Below are positions 1-10,401 of a stretch of DNA of 28,436 bases, piece by piece (within the stretch, counting starts at the first letter, position 1; every line of letters begins with the position of its first letter). The notes below the pieces were generated by a model. That model worked only from the letters and a program-made list of their open reading frames with translations, had not been told where the DNA came from and searched no databases. The position numbers were made by a program, and so were the translations under genes. This DNA comes from Blastomyces gilchristii SLH14081 (Eukaryota > Ascomycota > Eurotiomycetes > Onygenales > Ajellomycetaceae), in assembly GCF_000003855.2 (NCBI RefSeq), contig NW_003101625.1, positions 51,395-79,830 on the forward strand. The letters run 5' to 3'.

Positions 1-828
1 TATTCTAGTTAGTTATAATGATGTATAACTTCTGTTGATGTCAATTAGTGACTTCTTTGAAAGTGATCCCAGGAACTTGAAAACCTGTTCAGGCGGTGAA
101 GATTCTTGTTTATATATAAACATTTAAGTCTACTCAATTCATGACATCTGTATTATTATTATTATTCTTTGATACAGGTGTATGAATAACTGAGGTGTAA
201 TATCTTCTACAGTTATTATATATACTTCTAAGCTTGATAAGACAGTTATTCAATGTCTGAAGTTGTATACAGAAGTCTTCATAAGTCAGGTCTTTATCTA
301 CACTTATGAGAACTTATAGAAGTTCAAAAGTTAGTATCTTCTTAAGCATGCTAATCTTCATTTAATACACTTAGTTTTACAAGTATATTCAATCTTCATG
401 ATGAGTAGAGAGTGAGATTAGAAGTATTAAAATATGCAGAAGTATCTAAATATTTCTTCAGTATTCATACTATCTCTAATTTAATTGATGTTGAAATTGT
501 CTGTACAGAGGTTTTTTATCAAGTTAATTATTGAATTTTTTTGTATTGATATTGTTAATTCACATGCATATTAGCTATCTGTTATTGTTATAATTTCAAC
601 ATTGCTTAAAGTCACTGTGACACTGTGTCTATGCTCGTGTTCAAGAGTTCTCTTATATTATCAGTAGATATAGCTATATCATTTATTGAATATATAATAT
701 GTATGTTGAAGAATTGTTTAGAATTGAAAGAAGTGTAATTATATAAATATCTTATACATCTAAGATGTCAGAACTCTCAGATCTTTCACTGACATTCTCT
801 TTGTAAGATCTTATTCTCTTTATGAGAT
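1..828 (-). pseudogene. Gypsy-1 gag remnant, with internal deletion
   Basis: This stretch aligns along its length with the gag regions of copies 2 and 3. It includes the part that in copy 3 reads like a retrotransposon capsid ending in a CCHC knuckle. The knuckle's first Cys codon is already mutated to Tyr where the sequence leaves the window. The Asn-rich stretch before the knuckle appears as an ATT microsatellite at about 150-166, which is part of gag and not a separate repeat. The reading frame has many stops, and about 285 bp of the gag core are missing compared with copy 2. It cannot encode a protein. Confidence 0.75.
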
Positions 829-1264
829 CATGTCATAAGATCAGAGTAACTGATAAGCAAGCTTCTATCTAGAGACTCAGTATCTGTTTAACTGATTATT
901 CATTTTTCTATTTCTTACACATTGTTATGTGTTTATATATCTCAATGAGTAATCATTTCTAATGAGAAGATAATGAATATTTTCCAAGTGTAAGAGGCCT
1001 ACACTGAATAGATTAGTATTTAATATATAAGTCTTATATAACAAAAGTGGAAAACATTAGAGAAGGAAAACAAAAGAGAAAGTGTAAGAATCAGCAATTG
1101 AAGTGAATATTTATGCACGTACAAGGTGAAGCTTCAGAGTGAAAGAATAGAAACTTCATGAGTTCTTCAGCTGAGCATTGATGACCGAGAATCGGAGTTT
1201 TCTGCAGAAATCTATGAAGTGTAATGAAATAGTCTATATAATTGATCGGGCGCAGCCCATCACA
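829..1264 (-). repeat. Gypsy-1 LTR (5' LTR of copy 1)
   Basis: The LTR starts TGTGATGGGCTGCGCCCGAT on the minus strand, matching TGTGG-starting LTRs at 18467 and 23431. The element-side end is placed near 829 by alignment to the other copies. The junction sequence differs between copies (an extra 20-odd bases here), so that end is uncertain by about 25 bp. No target duplication can be tested because only one LTR is in view. Confidence 0.75.
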
Positions 1265-2079
1265 TGCTCTGTTTATTGAGAAAAAACTTCACACTTAGAT
1301 AAATGTCATGTATGCAAACATGATGAGATATGAGAAAGAAAACAAAGATAGTAAATACTAATTCGAAGAAGTTCATTCTCTACTCAGAAGAATAAAAAGA
1401 GAGATGATTATTATCAAAGTTATATAATAAAAACAGAAGTTATAAAACAATACATATTATATAATTAATAAAAAATCTTCTGAAATAAAACACTTTCTTT
1501 AATTAATATAAACAACACTTTTCTCTGCTGTTAGAATCAGAGAGTATACAGAATCACTCAGAAGATTTACTTAAAATAGTAAGAAAAATAACTTAGACTG
1601 CAGAATCAGAAGTGAAGCTCTGTATATATATAAGAATTCTAAATAAAATTGAAGTCTTGTATACACAGTGACAGACTGAAGCAGAAGCTAAGTAATAATT
1701 AATATTTACTACAGATTAAGTATTCACTATAAAAAGCTTCATCAATATAATTATCACTATTAATAAAAATAGAAAAAATCAGATTGTAAATCTGCAGCAG
1801 AAAATTAAATACTTATACAGATAAATAACTGTATTAAATCTGAAAATTATATCATAATTATTCATGATTTTTTCAGAAGTGTACATATCATCTGAAACTG
1901 TTATAAACAATGAAAATTTAAGTATAAATTATATCAAGTCACATAATCTATCAGAGTTATCAAGCTTTAATAGTAACTGAAAAAATAATACTGCAATCAG
2001 CTAGCTAAGTTAAATATAATTATATTATTATATTAAGTGTGAACTCACAGATAGATAGTTAATGAAATTTTAATAAATC
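1265..2079. other. Unassigned AT-rich stretch
   Basis: No gene, RNA or recognisable element was found here. Composition is very AT-rich with few GG, CC or CG dinucleotides, the same style as the mutated transposons on both sides, so it is probably old repeat DNA. It lies between the LTR start of Gypsy-1 copy 1 and the point where homology between the two Gypsy-2 copies begins. It has no visible second copy in the window. The longest open frames are too short to mean anything. Confidence 0.6.
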
Positions 2080-2644
2080 TTAAAATCTACAGTGTTTCTA
2101 CATAGAAAAATGAACTTATTATAAATGACAGATAAAAAAATAAATTTCATAGACTCAGAGCAGTATTTATTCTTATAAATATAAAATGAGTTTTTCAAAT
2201 GAATCTTGTACAACTTTAAGAAAGTGAATATATAAAACAGATATTATAAATACTTTACTGAGTGTAAATAAGTAAGTAATTTTACATTATGTTTCACACA
2301 CTTCAGTTTATATTATCTTGTATTGAATAAAGAGCTTTCAATATTTTTCTATTTACAGATGTTTATTCATAATCTTATATCTAAGTTAAGAGTGAAATGA
2401 AAATGCTTAAGCTTATAACTAAGTACAGTGAAAGAGACATATAATATTTTTATTATACAGAAATAAATAAGTTAGCTGTAATAGAAAATGCTGTAATTAA
2501 GTATATTTTAGTAAAGAATGAGTAATCAGATTATCTATAACACAAGTCACACACTCAGATATAATAAATCTAGATTTGAATACTATTATTAAAGTGCTGA
2601 ATTCTCTGAAAAATAGATTCTCTGAGTGAAAATCTTGATATTAT

Positions 2645-2656
2645 AAGTATTAAGCT
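2645..2656. repeat. Target-site duplication, left of SINE copy 1
   Basis: AAGTATTAAGCT here matches GAGTATTGACCT at 3030-3041 apart from a few transitions. The unoccupied paralogous site in Gypsy-2 copy Y (about 16643) reads GAGTATTGAGCTTGC, which confirms that the SINE plus one duplicate was added. Confidence 0.75.
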
Positions 2657-3029
2657 CTATTATTCTTATTATTATTCTTTCATTATACTCCTGTGCAAGC
2701 GGAGCTTATGATGAGTTCTTGCGTGATGTTAAATACAGATCAAGTGTTGATTATACAGAAGGAAATACAGGTGTTAAGATTATGTCAAGATAACAAGAAC
2801 ATAGGAAAATACAAAGAAGTGACAATTAAATACATGTGATAATAACTTCTCAGCTCAGAAACATAGAGTGATTTATTGAAGCAATTTGTACACCTCTGTA
2901 TTTATTAGAAATCTGAGGTGCTTGAGTTCTGAATTTAATGTATTCTCTGCGGGTTTCGAACCTGCATGCCTTGATTTCTCATACCAAGACACTATCAGAT
3001 GACTGCATTAATCATTCACTCACCAGGGC
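2657..3029 (-). mobile_element. SINE copy 1, tRNA-derived, inserted in Gypsy-2 X
   Basis: A 373-bp element on the minus strand, about as long as copy 2 at 15431-15803. The head (right end) derives from a class II tRNA. The B box GGTTCGAAACC is intact (plus-strand 2952-2962), but the A box has decayed to TGAGTGAATGATTAA. The body ends at the left in an AAT-rich tail (ATT repeats on the plus strand, 2659-2680). Flanking duplications of about 12 bp, and an empty site in Gypsy-2 copy Y, show retrotransposition into an already present Gypsy-2. It is more mutated than copy 2: many G and C bases of the tRNA head are changed to A and T. It has no coding capacity and would depend on a LINE for movement. 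Confidence 0.88.
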
Positions 3030-3041
3030 GAGTATTGACCT
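3030..3041. repeat. Target-site duplication, right of SINE copy 1
   Basis: GAGTATTGACCT pairs with the left duplicate at 2645-2656. After it the Gypsy-2 sequence resumes (TGCTTCAACTGTAGATATT), matching copy Y at about 16655. Confidence 0.75.
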
Positions 3042-4019
3042 TGCTTCAACTGTAGATATTAAAATCATGATGTAAAAGATTGCACAAAGTGTACACAGTC
3101 AAGAGAAATAAGAGAGTTAAAAAACTAGTAAAATTAGTGAGCTCAGAAGCACTTACTGATATTCTATAAGAAGTTTTTAAAGTGAAAGAAATATCTGTAT
3201 TAGATGACTCTTTGAATTCTGTGAATACTAGAAGAAAGCAGGCTTCTGAATGAGATATAGATGAGAACAAAGAAGAGAATATTTATCTTAATACCTTAAG
3301 ATCTGAAATATTAATATATACAGATTACTCAAGTAAGAATTAAAAGATAGCTATAAAAGTATTAACAGACACAGAAGCTTTTATATAATATATTAATAAT
3401 TATATAATCTGAAGATTGAAAGAGATTCACTGAATGAAGAATTCTCAACATATAAAATTATCTGATACTTGATATTTAGTTTTATCTGTAAAAGTAAGAG
3501 TTCTCTTGCACTTCAGAGAATAATCTTGCTATATATAAGTATAAGTGCTGCAGAATGTGAAATACAATCTTATTCTCAGACTCAATTGATTTTAAAGATT
3601 CAATCTGCAGATTCAATAGCATACATGTCACATAAGATTGATTAATAGAAAGAAAGATTTATAAAATTTTATTAATTGATATGAGAAGAACATTTCATGT
3701 CTCTAATATAAAAGAGTTAAATCTGCTTATACATTAATAAGTAAAGAGAATAATTTATAAGACCTTATCTGAAAGCATTCTGTATACTATATAAGATATG
3801 AAAGAGAAGAAAATCAAGATAAAAGATATGTAAGAGAATAAGTATATGAAGACATTTCTAGAGAAGTATGAAAAAATCAGAAGAATAGAACTTTTACTGA
3901 AATTGCTCTCAAAATGCGGATTTATACATGAGATTGACATAGAGAATGTAAAATTAGTCAATCAAATTGTGTACTCTCTGTTGAAAATAGATCTTAAAGA
4001 ACGGAAGTATCAGATCTGT

Positions 4020-4559
4020 AAGAAATCCCGCTTCTCGCGAATTCTTTACCTCTATTTCTATCTCTCATGTAATCAATAGAGTTAGCAGCTCTTGACTATA
4101 CACAACTATATAGACTGAAGTTTGTGACTACTATTCATAACTCAGCTTAAATAAATACTATTATATATTTAATCTCTACATTTATCTTTCTATTATAAAT
4201 ACTTCTAGTAGCTATCAGTATATATCATATCAAGCTATAAATATCTGAATAATCATCTATAAGCACTTATTCTTACATTTCAAGCTCTATCAGTTAGTAA
4301 TTATCTGTTATAACTGAAAGAACTAGAAACTCATCTACTTCAACTTCTGTAAACTCTACTGCAGATACTCAGAAGCAGTTATCTAAACTATAAATAATCT
4401 CTATAAAACAAGTCTCAGAGAACTTATTAATTAGTTATAAAATATTATTCTCTATATCTGTAAGAGAGAAACAATCTGAACTTATATATAAATCAATTTC
4501 AATGAAGAATATTCTTAAGTATCTCTTATAAAATTAAGCTATTTTTCTATAAGAAATAC
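4020..4559. other. Unassigned AT-rich stretch, probably old repeat
   Basis: Homology to Gypsy-2 copy Y stops at 4019, where Y enters its reverse transcriptase. The next bases (AAATCCCGCTTCTCGCGAAT) are unrelated to Y. The stretch is AT-rich with the same mutation style as the transposons. A frame around 4320-4480 gives a Ser/Thr/Gln-rich translation with several stops, which might be the remnant of a gag-like protein, but I see no motif. No second copy is in the window. Confidence 0.5.
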
Positions 4560-4905
4560 TTACTGTCTGTCAGTCAATTCAAGCTTCAACCGCTCTATCA
4601 CGAACTGGCTCAATTTTTCGAATAAGAACCCGCCGATTGATCCATTGAAAGGCCCTTGATCATACGAGCATTTTGACCCCATCGCCGACCGCATACCCCG
4701 TGTGGTGGTGGAGTTATCCAGCCAAACATGAACCAGATGTGGTTCGAAACTCCTGGGTGGGATTGTCCCCTGTTCACCCCTACCACACCACAACCCCGGG
4801 CCAAATTGCCATACAAATTGTAAGATGAAGAGACCTAGTCATATGCACCAATCCTTCTTGATTTTGGAAGATCTCTGATTTGTAATTGTGGAGATATCTG
4901 AGAAG
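4560..4905. other. GC-rich island with little mutation, identity unknown
   Basis: The composition changes abruptly here. From 4560 to about 4830 the DNA is roughly half G+C, keeps CC, GG and CG dinucleotides (CCCCGGG-type runs near 4793) and shows none of the decay of its surroundings. Two overlapping open frames of 77 and 68 codons exist on the minus strand (4560-4793 and 4610-4816). Their translations show no domain I recognise, and overlapping frames are expected in GC-rich DNA. It has no copy elsewhere in the window. It could be single-copy DNA spared by a repeat-directed mutator, part of a recent insertion, or a gene fragment. I cannot decide. Confidence 0.5.
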
Positions 4906-5255
4906 CAACCTCCGCGAAAACCCTGTCTATCTTTGATGTTTCAAAACATCAACACCAAGTCTCACTCATATATCGCCCTTCTCAATCTGGCCTACCTTCA
5001 GTAGAAAGATACAAAAAGATACCTCAGCAATAGTATTGAGTATATAATCAACAGACACATCTGAAGTACAATCTCTGTGAAAATCATCTGAAGTGCAATC
5101 TTCACAAAAACCCTGTCTGTCATTGATGTTTTGAGACATTAATAACAAGTATCACTCATGTATCGGTCTTCTCAATCTGGCCCATCTCTGGCAGAGAGAT
5201 ATAAAAAGATATCTTATCAACAGTATTCAATACATATCTGGCAGATAATAACTAT
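4906..5255. repeat. Two-copy tandem repeat, about 190 bp period
   Basis: The segment beginning AAAACCCTGTCT at 4917 recurs as AAAACCCTGTCT at about 5107, and similarity continues for roughly 150-160 bp through the shared CTTCTCAATCTGGCC (about 4980 and 5169). Unit 1 contains a near-perfect palindrome, TTGATGTTTCAAAACATCAA, which has diverged in unit 2. A shorter duplication (CATCTGAAGTACAATC and CATCTGAAGTGCAATC) fills the join. Unit 2 is more AT-rich. On the minus strand the palindrome is preceded by TG, which resembles the inverted-repeat start of some LTRs, but no element could be completed from it. Confidence 0.7.
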
Positions 5256-5615
5256 AAAATTAGTATATCTTAAGATCTGACTAAGCCTTCAATTTCTGCA
5301 CAGTGAGATATATTAAATCTAGTTTTAATATCTTAATATTCAATAGATTCTGTAAGAAATTGAGAACAGTAATACTAGATTTCTATTGAATTTAAGAATT
5401 ATCTCTATATTAATATAATCATTGACAAAGTCTTCTATTTTGAGATATAAATAATCAGTTTCTCTACATTTTGCTGATAATATTTATATTATTATATAGA
5501 AACAGACTTATATTCTCTATAATATGAAGACTCTGAAGAGAGAAAGTCTTGATAGAGAGTATACAGTAGTATATATCTGAGCAGTTTCTATTTCATTCTT
5601 CTGCAGCAGTCAATG
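5256..5615. other. Unassigned AT-rich stretch
   Basis: AT-rich, mutated-looking DNA between the tandem repeat and LINE copy A. No open frame of note, RNA gene or second copy was seen. It ends at a 12-A run at about 5617-5628 that may mark an element boundary: either the tail of an unrecognised element or the start of the LINE 5' region. Confidence 0.5.
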
Positions 5616-6151
5616 CAAAAAAAAAAAATCTTAGAATTAGTTTTTTACTTCTCTTAAAAAAGTAAGATATTTTTCTCTGAATTTTATATAATATTCTTAT
5701 AAAGAATTAACAACAGAGTTATCTTTTAATATAGTTTCATATTCTTTTAAGTAAGAATTACTTTTTCAGTGACTGAAGAGCTTTTATTAATACTTAATTC
5801 CTTTTTACATTCTTTATTAACTGATTTAAGTTGTACACTTATGATGTAAGAATAATTGAATGATTTAGAATAAAATCAAATAGTTTTAATCAGTTTCACT
5901 ATAAAAAATTAACTTATTTTTTATCAGTTTTTCTCTCAAAAACTGTTATATTATCTGATTTATTATAAATTAATATCATACTTTTTCTTACTATATCTCA
6001 AGAAAGAGATTGTAAAGATTTTATTAATTTATCTTAAAAATGAATTTTAATTTATTAGATTCTCTTCAAAAATCTAACCTAGTTACTAAACTAGTGTGAA
6101 AAAAAATTAGATATTTTATGTATAAAAGTCTTTTATTCTTCTTTTAAACCC

Positions 6152-6280
6152 GTCTGATTAACTTTTCAATTGAAAATAGACTAATAAATCTCCCAAATTG
6201 AAACAGTCTGACTAACTTTTCATTTGAAAATAGATTAATAAATCTCTCAATTAAAACAGTCTGATTAACCTTTCATTGAG
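6152..6280 (+). repeat. Tandem repeats in LINE 5' UTR
   Basis: Two units of 54 and 53 bp (6152-6205, 6206-6258), each starting GTCTGATTAACTTTTCA or a one-base variant, are followed by a partial third unit (6259-6280). They end eight bases before the probable ORF1 start codon at 6289. Repeated 5' UTR units are known in some LINEs, where they carry promoter activity. That role is only an inference here. Confidence 0.75.
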
Positions 6281-6288
6281 TGAGTAAA

Positions 6289-7875
6289 ATGAGTTCAAAA
6301 ATTCTCTCAGTTAATGTGAAAAAAGATGCTTTCTCAGATGCTATCTCTGAGATTGAAATTCTGAAGAGAAGAAAGAAGACAGAAATAAAGAAATAACAAG
6401 TTATTGAAATATAAGAACTTGAAAAAGTAAGTAAAATTCTTGAAAAACAGTGTCTGAGTGAGAAGAATGAAGAAGTTCTGTTAATTCTTCATACTCAGAC
6501 TAGATAACTACAAGAGATGATCAAGTTCAAAGTTGAAATTTTAAATACAGTTTAAAAAACATTAAAAACTTCTAGTATAATCACTGACTTTTTATCTTCT
6601 ACTTCTTCTTTCTCTTCTTTGAATCAGAAGAAAACATATACTCAAGTAGCAGAATCCGCTATCTCTAAACCTGCTATCTTAAAATATGCTCAAAACTCTG
6701 AGAAAACTGAGAAGAATGTGACTCATACTTCTGTTCATAGAAAAAAAGAGAAAAAAATATAAAAAGAGAGAAACTTTCAACTCTTTAGATATAGAAGACT
6801 TATTCTTAAAGTCTTAAATTAGAAAATCTTACAGAGAAACAAGCTAAACTCAAATCTCATTTTCAGAATTAGAAATGAAATTAATCAGTAGTTCTTTTCT
6901 CAGTTAATAATGAATATTAAAGTTTAAAAATCAGTTATAGCTTCAATTGAGTCATCTTTCTTTGAAAATTCTATCATGCTGTCTACAATGCCTAAATTCA
7001 GTACAGAATTTCTCATTCAGAATGAAAATCTCTGAAAATCAGTAATAGAATCTTTATTAAATATAATAATTTTATCTGAGAGAGATAAAAAGTAAGATAA
7101 ATTCCTTCTTTATAATATTTCAGTTGAGATTTTTGACTGTGAGAAAGAAATACTACTTCTCAAAAATAAATTAGAAGAATATAATTTTATTCAACTGAGA
7201 AAAGAGTCTGTATGACTAAATTCAATTAAGTTTAGATAAAGTAGAAGAAATATCTCTATTCTAGTGTATATAAAAATACTTGAACAATCAAGAATCTCTG
7301 AAGTAAGAGTGACAGATTTGAAAATAAGAGTTTACAAATACAAAGACTCAAGAATAAATGTCAAAACTTAAATACAGTATTTAAACTGTCAAAGATATAA
7401 ATACTTTGTAATCTCTTATTTCAGAGAATCAAAATGTGCATTCTATACTAGAGATTACACAACTAGTAAACATAAATATGAAACATGCTTAAAAAGACAT
7501 GAAATATGTTAATATACTCTACTTAAATACTTCAATTGTAAAGAAAAATATGCATCTAGCTCAAAAGAATGTATATTTACTTCAAGAACTCAAAAGAACT
7601 GAAGAAAAGATAAAAATTAAAGTAAATTCAAAACTGAAGAGAAAAGTAAAGTCAGTAAATCTATAACTATAAGCTTAAAAAGAAGACACTCTTAACTATT
7701 TAAATCTTCAAACTTCAATTCTTCAGCTAAATGTAAACAGAATTTAAATCCTTAAATATCTATTAAGATTACAGAATTGAGAAATAACTCTGATAATAAA
7801 CTAGATAGAATTCAAGTAGTTAAGATTTCTACTTTTTAATCTAGTTATAATCTACTATCTGATAATAGTGATTAG
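6289..7875 (+). pseudogene. LINE A ORF1 (Gag-like nucleic-acid-binding protein), inactivated
   Basis: The frame begins MSSKILSVNVKKDAFSDA at an ATG directly after the 5' UTR repeats. It stays readable for about 520 codons if stops are read through. Most stops are TAA or TAG where Gln is likely (for example AAA-TAA-CAA near 6394). The N-terminal half is charged and probably helical. The C-terminal part (about 7370-7580) carries three zinc-knuckle motifs, best seen in copy B. In copy A several of their Cys and His codons have become Tyr, so RNA binding would be lost. In the LINE cycle such a protein coats the element RNA. The end at TAG 7873-7875 is chosen because copy B has the same stop in place. 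Confidence 0.78.
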
Positions 7876-7931
7876 ATCTCACTCTATATCTACTCTCTTT
7901 TAGTATGAATATATAATAAAAATAATAAAAA

Positions 7932-10401
7932 AAGTTTAGAAACTCTTCAAAAATCACATTTATTTAAAATAATATGAATAGAAACTCAAATTGTATTTAT
8001 TCTTATCTTCAAATTGTATTTGAATAAAAAGTTGATTTTATACTACTTCAGAAACTGAATTTTAATACTGAGTAAAAATACATTATTTCTTATTCAAGCT
8101 ACTACTGCTTTCTATCTCAAAAGTCTGAGATAAAGTCAAGAGTAGTAATCAATGAAAGAAAGAGATCAAGATATTAATTTAATCTAAGATTTAATATTAT
8201 ATCTGACTCTGATATTATGATAAGTGATATTATAGATAAACAGAATGAGTTTAATACTATACAGCTTATAAATATCTATAATAAAAAGTCATTAAAGAAA
8301 AATAACAATATCTGAATAATTGATAGAGAATTTCTGAATATAACTCTATTAAGAAACTCTATAATTATAGAAGATTTGAATACATATTATCTCTGATGAA
8401 ATTCAGAATACAAAAGAGTAGTAAGAGCAGAGAATCTAGTTAAATAAATCTTTGAGTATTTAATATATCTAGTTAACAAGTCTCATCAATAAACATTCTT
8501 TAGAAAAGACATGAAACAAAAATCTATTATAGATCTAATCTTCATATTATAAAATCTAATGAAAAAAAGACTTGTAAACTGATTTATTAATTCAAATGAG
8601 ACATCAGAATCAGATCATGAGATTATTCAATTTAATATTGAACTGAGTGAAAAATAAATGAGTGAAAGTTCTCTTCTCTCTAATCAGTTTAACTTTGAAA
8701 AAGCTGATTGAAAAGTAGTTGAAAAAAGTATAAAACTGTTAAAATCTGAAAGACAGAGTGAGCTATATTGAAATTCTGATCAAGATATCTCAAATGAAAT
8801 AATTGAGAATAGAGTGAAGCTCATTACATGTATTATTCTAACAAGTATTAGAGATAATATTTTAAAGTGAAAATCTTCTGAGTATTCAAAATCTTGATAA
8901 AATAAGAATATCTCATCTAAAAGAAAAGAATTAGCTACTGCTAGAAGAGAATGAAAGAATAATATAATATCTGATAAAGAGTTCAAAGCTGTCAGAAATA
9001 AATATTTTTCAGATATTAAAAGAGCTAAAACAGACTGCTGAAATAAATTTCTTGAAGAAGTATAAGAAAAAGAAGTTTTTAAAGTCTTCAACTATACTAA
9101 AACAAGAAGTATAGTAAAACTTTCAGTCTTGAAATATGAGTTTCAGAATAAGTTATATATAGTAAATTCTTTTGAGAAAAAATATCAAGCTTTTATAAGA
9201 ATTCTCTTTCAAAACTCATCAGATTCAGATTCAGAGAAAGAGAATATATCACTTCATAACTATATTAATGAGAATAACTGAGAATAGTCTGAACTTATAT
9301 AAGATGAACTAAAGTCAGCTATGTTCTCAAGTTCAATTAAAACTGCTACAGGGCCTGATTCAATCAATCACTTAATCATTCAAAATACATATTTCTACTT
9401 AAAGAATGAATATTTTAAGCTCTTTTTCAATCTCTTGAAAAATGATTATCATTCTGAATGCTGAAGAGAAGTCACTGAAGTGATTCTTGTAAAATTTAAT
9501 AGAAAAGCTTTAATTTCTAAGTTATATAGAGTAATATCTCTATTGAACTGTCTGAAAAAGATTTTAGAAAAGATAATAGCTACTAGACTATCTTTTATAA
9601 GCTCTGTTAGTAATTCTCTTCTATTTAGTAAATAAATAAGAGATAGAAAATAATGCTCTGCAATTAATACTGTTCTCTCAGCTGTTTAAGATATTTCAAT
9701 AGTAAAGTATAAAGATCTGGTCTCAACTGCAGTTTTTATTGATATAAAAGATGTATTTAATCATGTTTCAAAGTCAAAGATAATTCTGACTAGACTGACC
9801 GCTGAGATTATAAATTTCACGTTTGGTCTCATTTGATCTGATCTCATACATTTCTTGGCGTGAATCCCGCTAGGACTAGTCATTAAAAAAACATGTAAAG
9901 TGACTATATATCAAATCTCAAAATGAAATCATGACTTGAAAAAAATAAGAAAGTGATCTCATTTAGTCTCATTTAGTCTCATTCTTAGCATAAAGTTACT
10001 ATTTTCAGACATTTTAAGGTTTTTTTAGACTATTTTTAATTTTTTAAAAAGTAACACTTTTTGATAACACTCAAATGAGATTTAAAGTCATTTAAAGCAA
10101 TAAAAATAATTTAAATTGAGAAGTGAAAATCATGATCTTATTTGAAAAATGTGACAAGAGTAGACAGTAAGTCTCACTGAGACAGTATGAAACTACTATC
10201 TAATGTTAAAACTGTGTAATGGGATCAGTTGAATTGATAATAAGACTATCAAAAATTCTGGTCCTGGTTTCAGACACGGTCACACGGTCAGTCTAATTCA
10301 GACTTTAAAGATATTAAAACTATCACTTTCTCTAATAAAATAAGTTAACTGTTTTATATCTAAAAGAATTATACAACTATTCTCTGATGAGACGAAATAA
10401 G
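7932..10401 (+). pseudogene. LINE A ORF2 (endonuclease plus reverse transcriptase), inactivated and truncated
   Basis: The start is inferred from copy B, whose ORF2 begins MFKNSSK; here the ATG has become AAG. Endonuclease motifs are visible: LLQESN early on, the AGDFNAHH-type motif mutated to EDLNTYY at 8367-8390, and SDH intact at 8610-8618. The reverse transcriptase begins with a YRVISLLN motif (about 9520) and reaches the motif A region FIDIKDVFNHV (about 9737-9770). It is then split by a MITE and finally cut off at 10401 by LINE B before the YVDD motif. Trp codons read TGA (for example GACTGCTGAAAT near 9033, where copy C keeps TGG), which is direct evidence of G-to-A change. In a live element this protein nicks the target and primes reverse transcription from it. 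Confidence 0.82.
9791..10295 (+). mobile_element. MITE copy 1, 505 bp, inserted in LINE A reverse transcriptase
   Basis: This TIR element lacks coding capacity. It begins TAGACTGACCG and ends with the exact reverse complement CGGTCAGTCTA. It is flanked by 8-bp target duplications ATTCTGAC (9783-9790) and ATTCAGAC (10296-10303), one mismatch apart. LINE copy C shows the empty site as AATTCAGACTTT at about 22483. The second copy at 20595-21100 aligns end to end. Against that copy nearly every difference here is G-to-A or C-to-T, so copy 1 is the decayed one. The 8-bp duplication favours an hAT-type transposase in trans; the terminal bases are only a partial match to the usual hAT start, and a Mutator-type element is the alternative. 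Confidence 0.9.

Larger units (their letters stand above)
1..1264 (-). mobile_element. Gypsy-1 copy 1, 5' part (LTR plus damaged gag), degraded
   Basis: Read on the minus strand, this is the same element as the plus-strand copies at 18467 and 23431. It begins at 1264 with an LTR and runs leftwards through gag until the window ends at the start of the CCHC zinc knuckle. It is the most mutated of the three copies: C-rich stretches of copy 3 appear here as TC or CT. Relative to copy 2 it also lacks about 285 bp of gag (roughly copy 2 positions 19341-19628), with the deletion junction near 365-371. The rest of the element (protease, RT, integrase) would lie left of the window. The Gypsy assignment rests on homology to copy 3, which carries RT, RNase H and integrase motifs. 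Confidence 0.88.
2080..4019 (+). mobile_element. Gypsy-2 copy X, 5' part, degraded and SINE-interrupted
   Basis: It aligns with 16049-17680 (copy Y) from the first bases onward. Because both copies start at the same point next to unrelated sequence, this is probably the true element terminus (an LTR start, perhaps TGCAGTGTTTC, mutated to TACAGTGTTTC here). A SINE splits it at 2657-3029. Homology ends near 4019, in the linker that in copy Y leads straight into the reverse transcriptase, so X stops just before RT. A surviving 77-codon frame at 3846-4079 is this linker plus unrelated DNA, not a gene. It covers the region missing from copy Y's assembly gap. Confidence 0.75.
5616..10401 (+). mobile_element. 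LINE copy A (non-LTR retrotransposon), 3' truncated by LINE B
   Basis: A non-LTR element in plus orientation: T-rich 5' region, tandem repeats, ORF1 with Gag-type zinc knuckles, then ORF2 with endonuclease and reverse transcriptase. Copy B (minus, 10402-16045) matches it from about 6410 onward, and copy C (21653-23430) matches from about 8945. The layout (AP-like endonuclease, RT, then a Cys/His motif known from copy B) fits fungal LINEs of the Tad1/I-like group. I saw no RNase H domain, which many Tad1 elements carry. Homology stops in the middle of RT at about 10401, where the (ATT)n tail of LINE B begins. The 5' boundary is uncertain; the 12-A run near 5617 is a guess. A MITE interrupts it at 9791-10295. 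Confidence 0.85.

Noticed and set aside
150..170. ATT microsatellite as the tail of another SINE
   Set aside because: The other Gypsy-1 copies show it is the Asn-rich part of gag; no tRNA-like head is nearby.
2941..3029. A tRNA gene on the minus strand (also at 15720-15803)
   Set aside because: B box and variable arm look tRNA-like, but the anticodon stem does not pair. The sequence continues into a 373-bp repeat with tail and target duplications, so it is a SINE head.
3846..4079. 77-codon plus-strand open frame as a gene
   Set aside because: It is the pre-RT linker of Gypsy-2 copy X joined to unrelated DNA; copy Y has the same region leading into RT.
4741..4753. B-box-like GGTTCGAAACTCC in the GC island
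   Set aside because: No properly spaced A box and no cloverleaf could be formed around it; taken as chance.
4560..4816. The 77- and 68-codon minus-strand frames as genes
   Set aside because: They overlap in different frames in GC-rich DNA, have no recognised motif, and no start context or intron structure supports either.
4966..5148. 60-codon minus-strand frame over the tandem repeat
   Set aside because: It crosses the join of two tandem units and has no motif; open length is chance.
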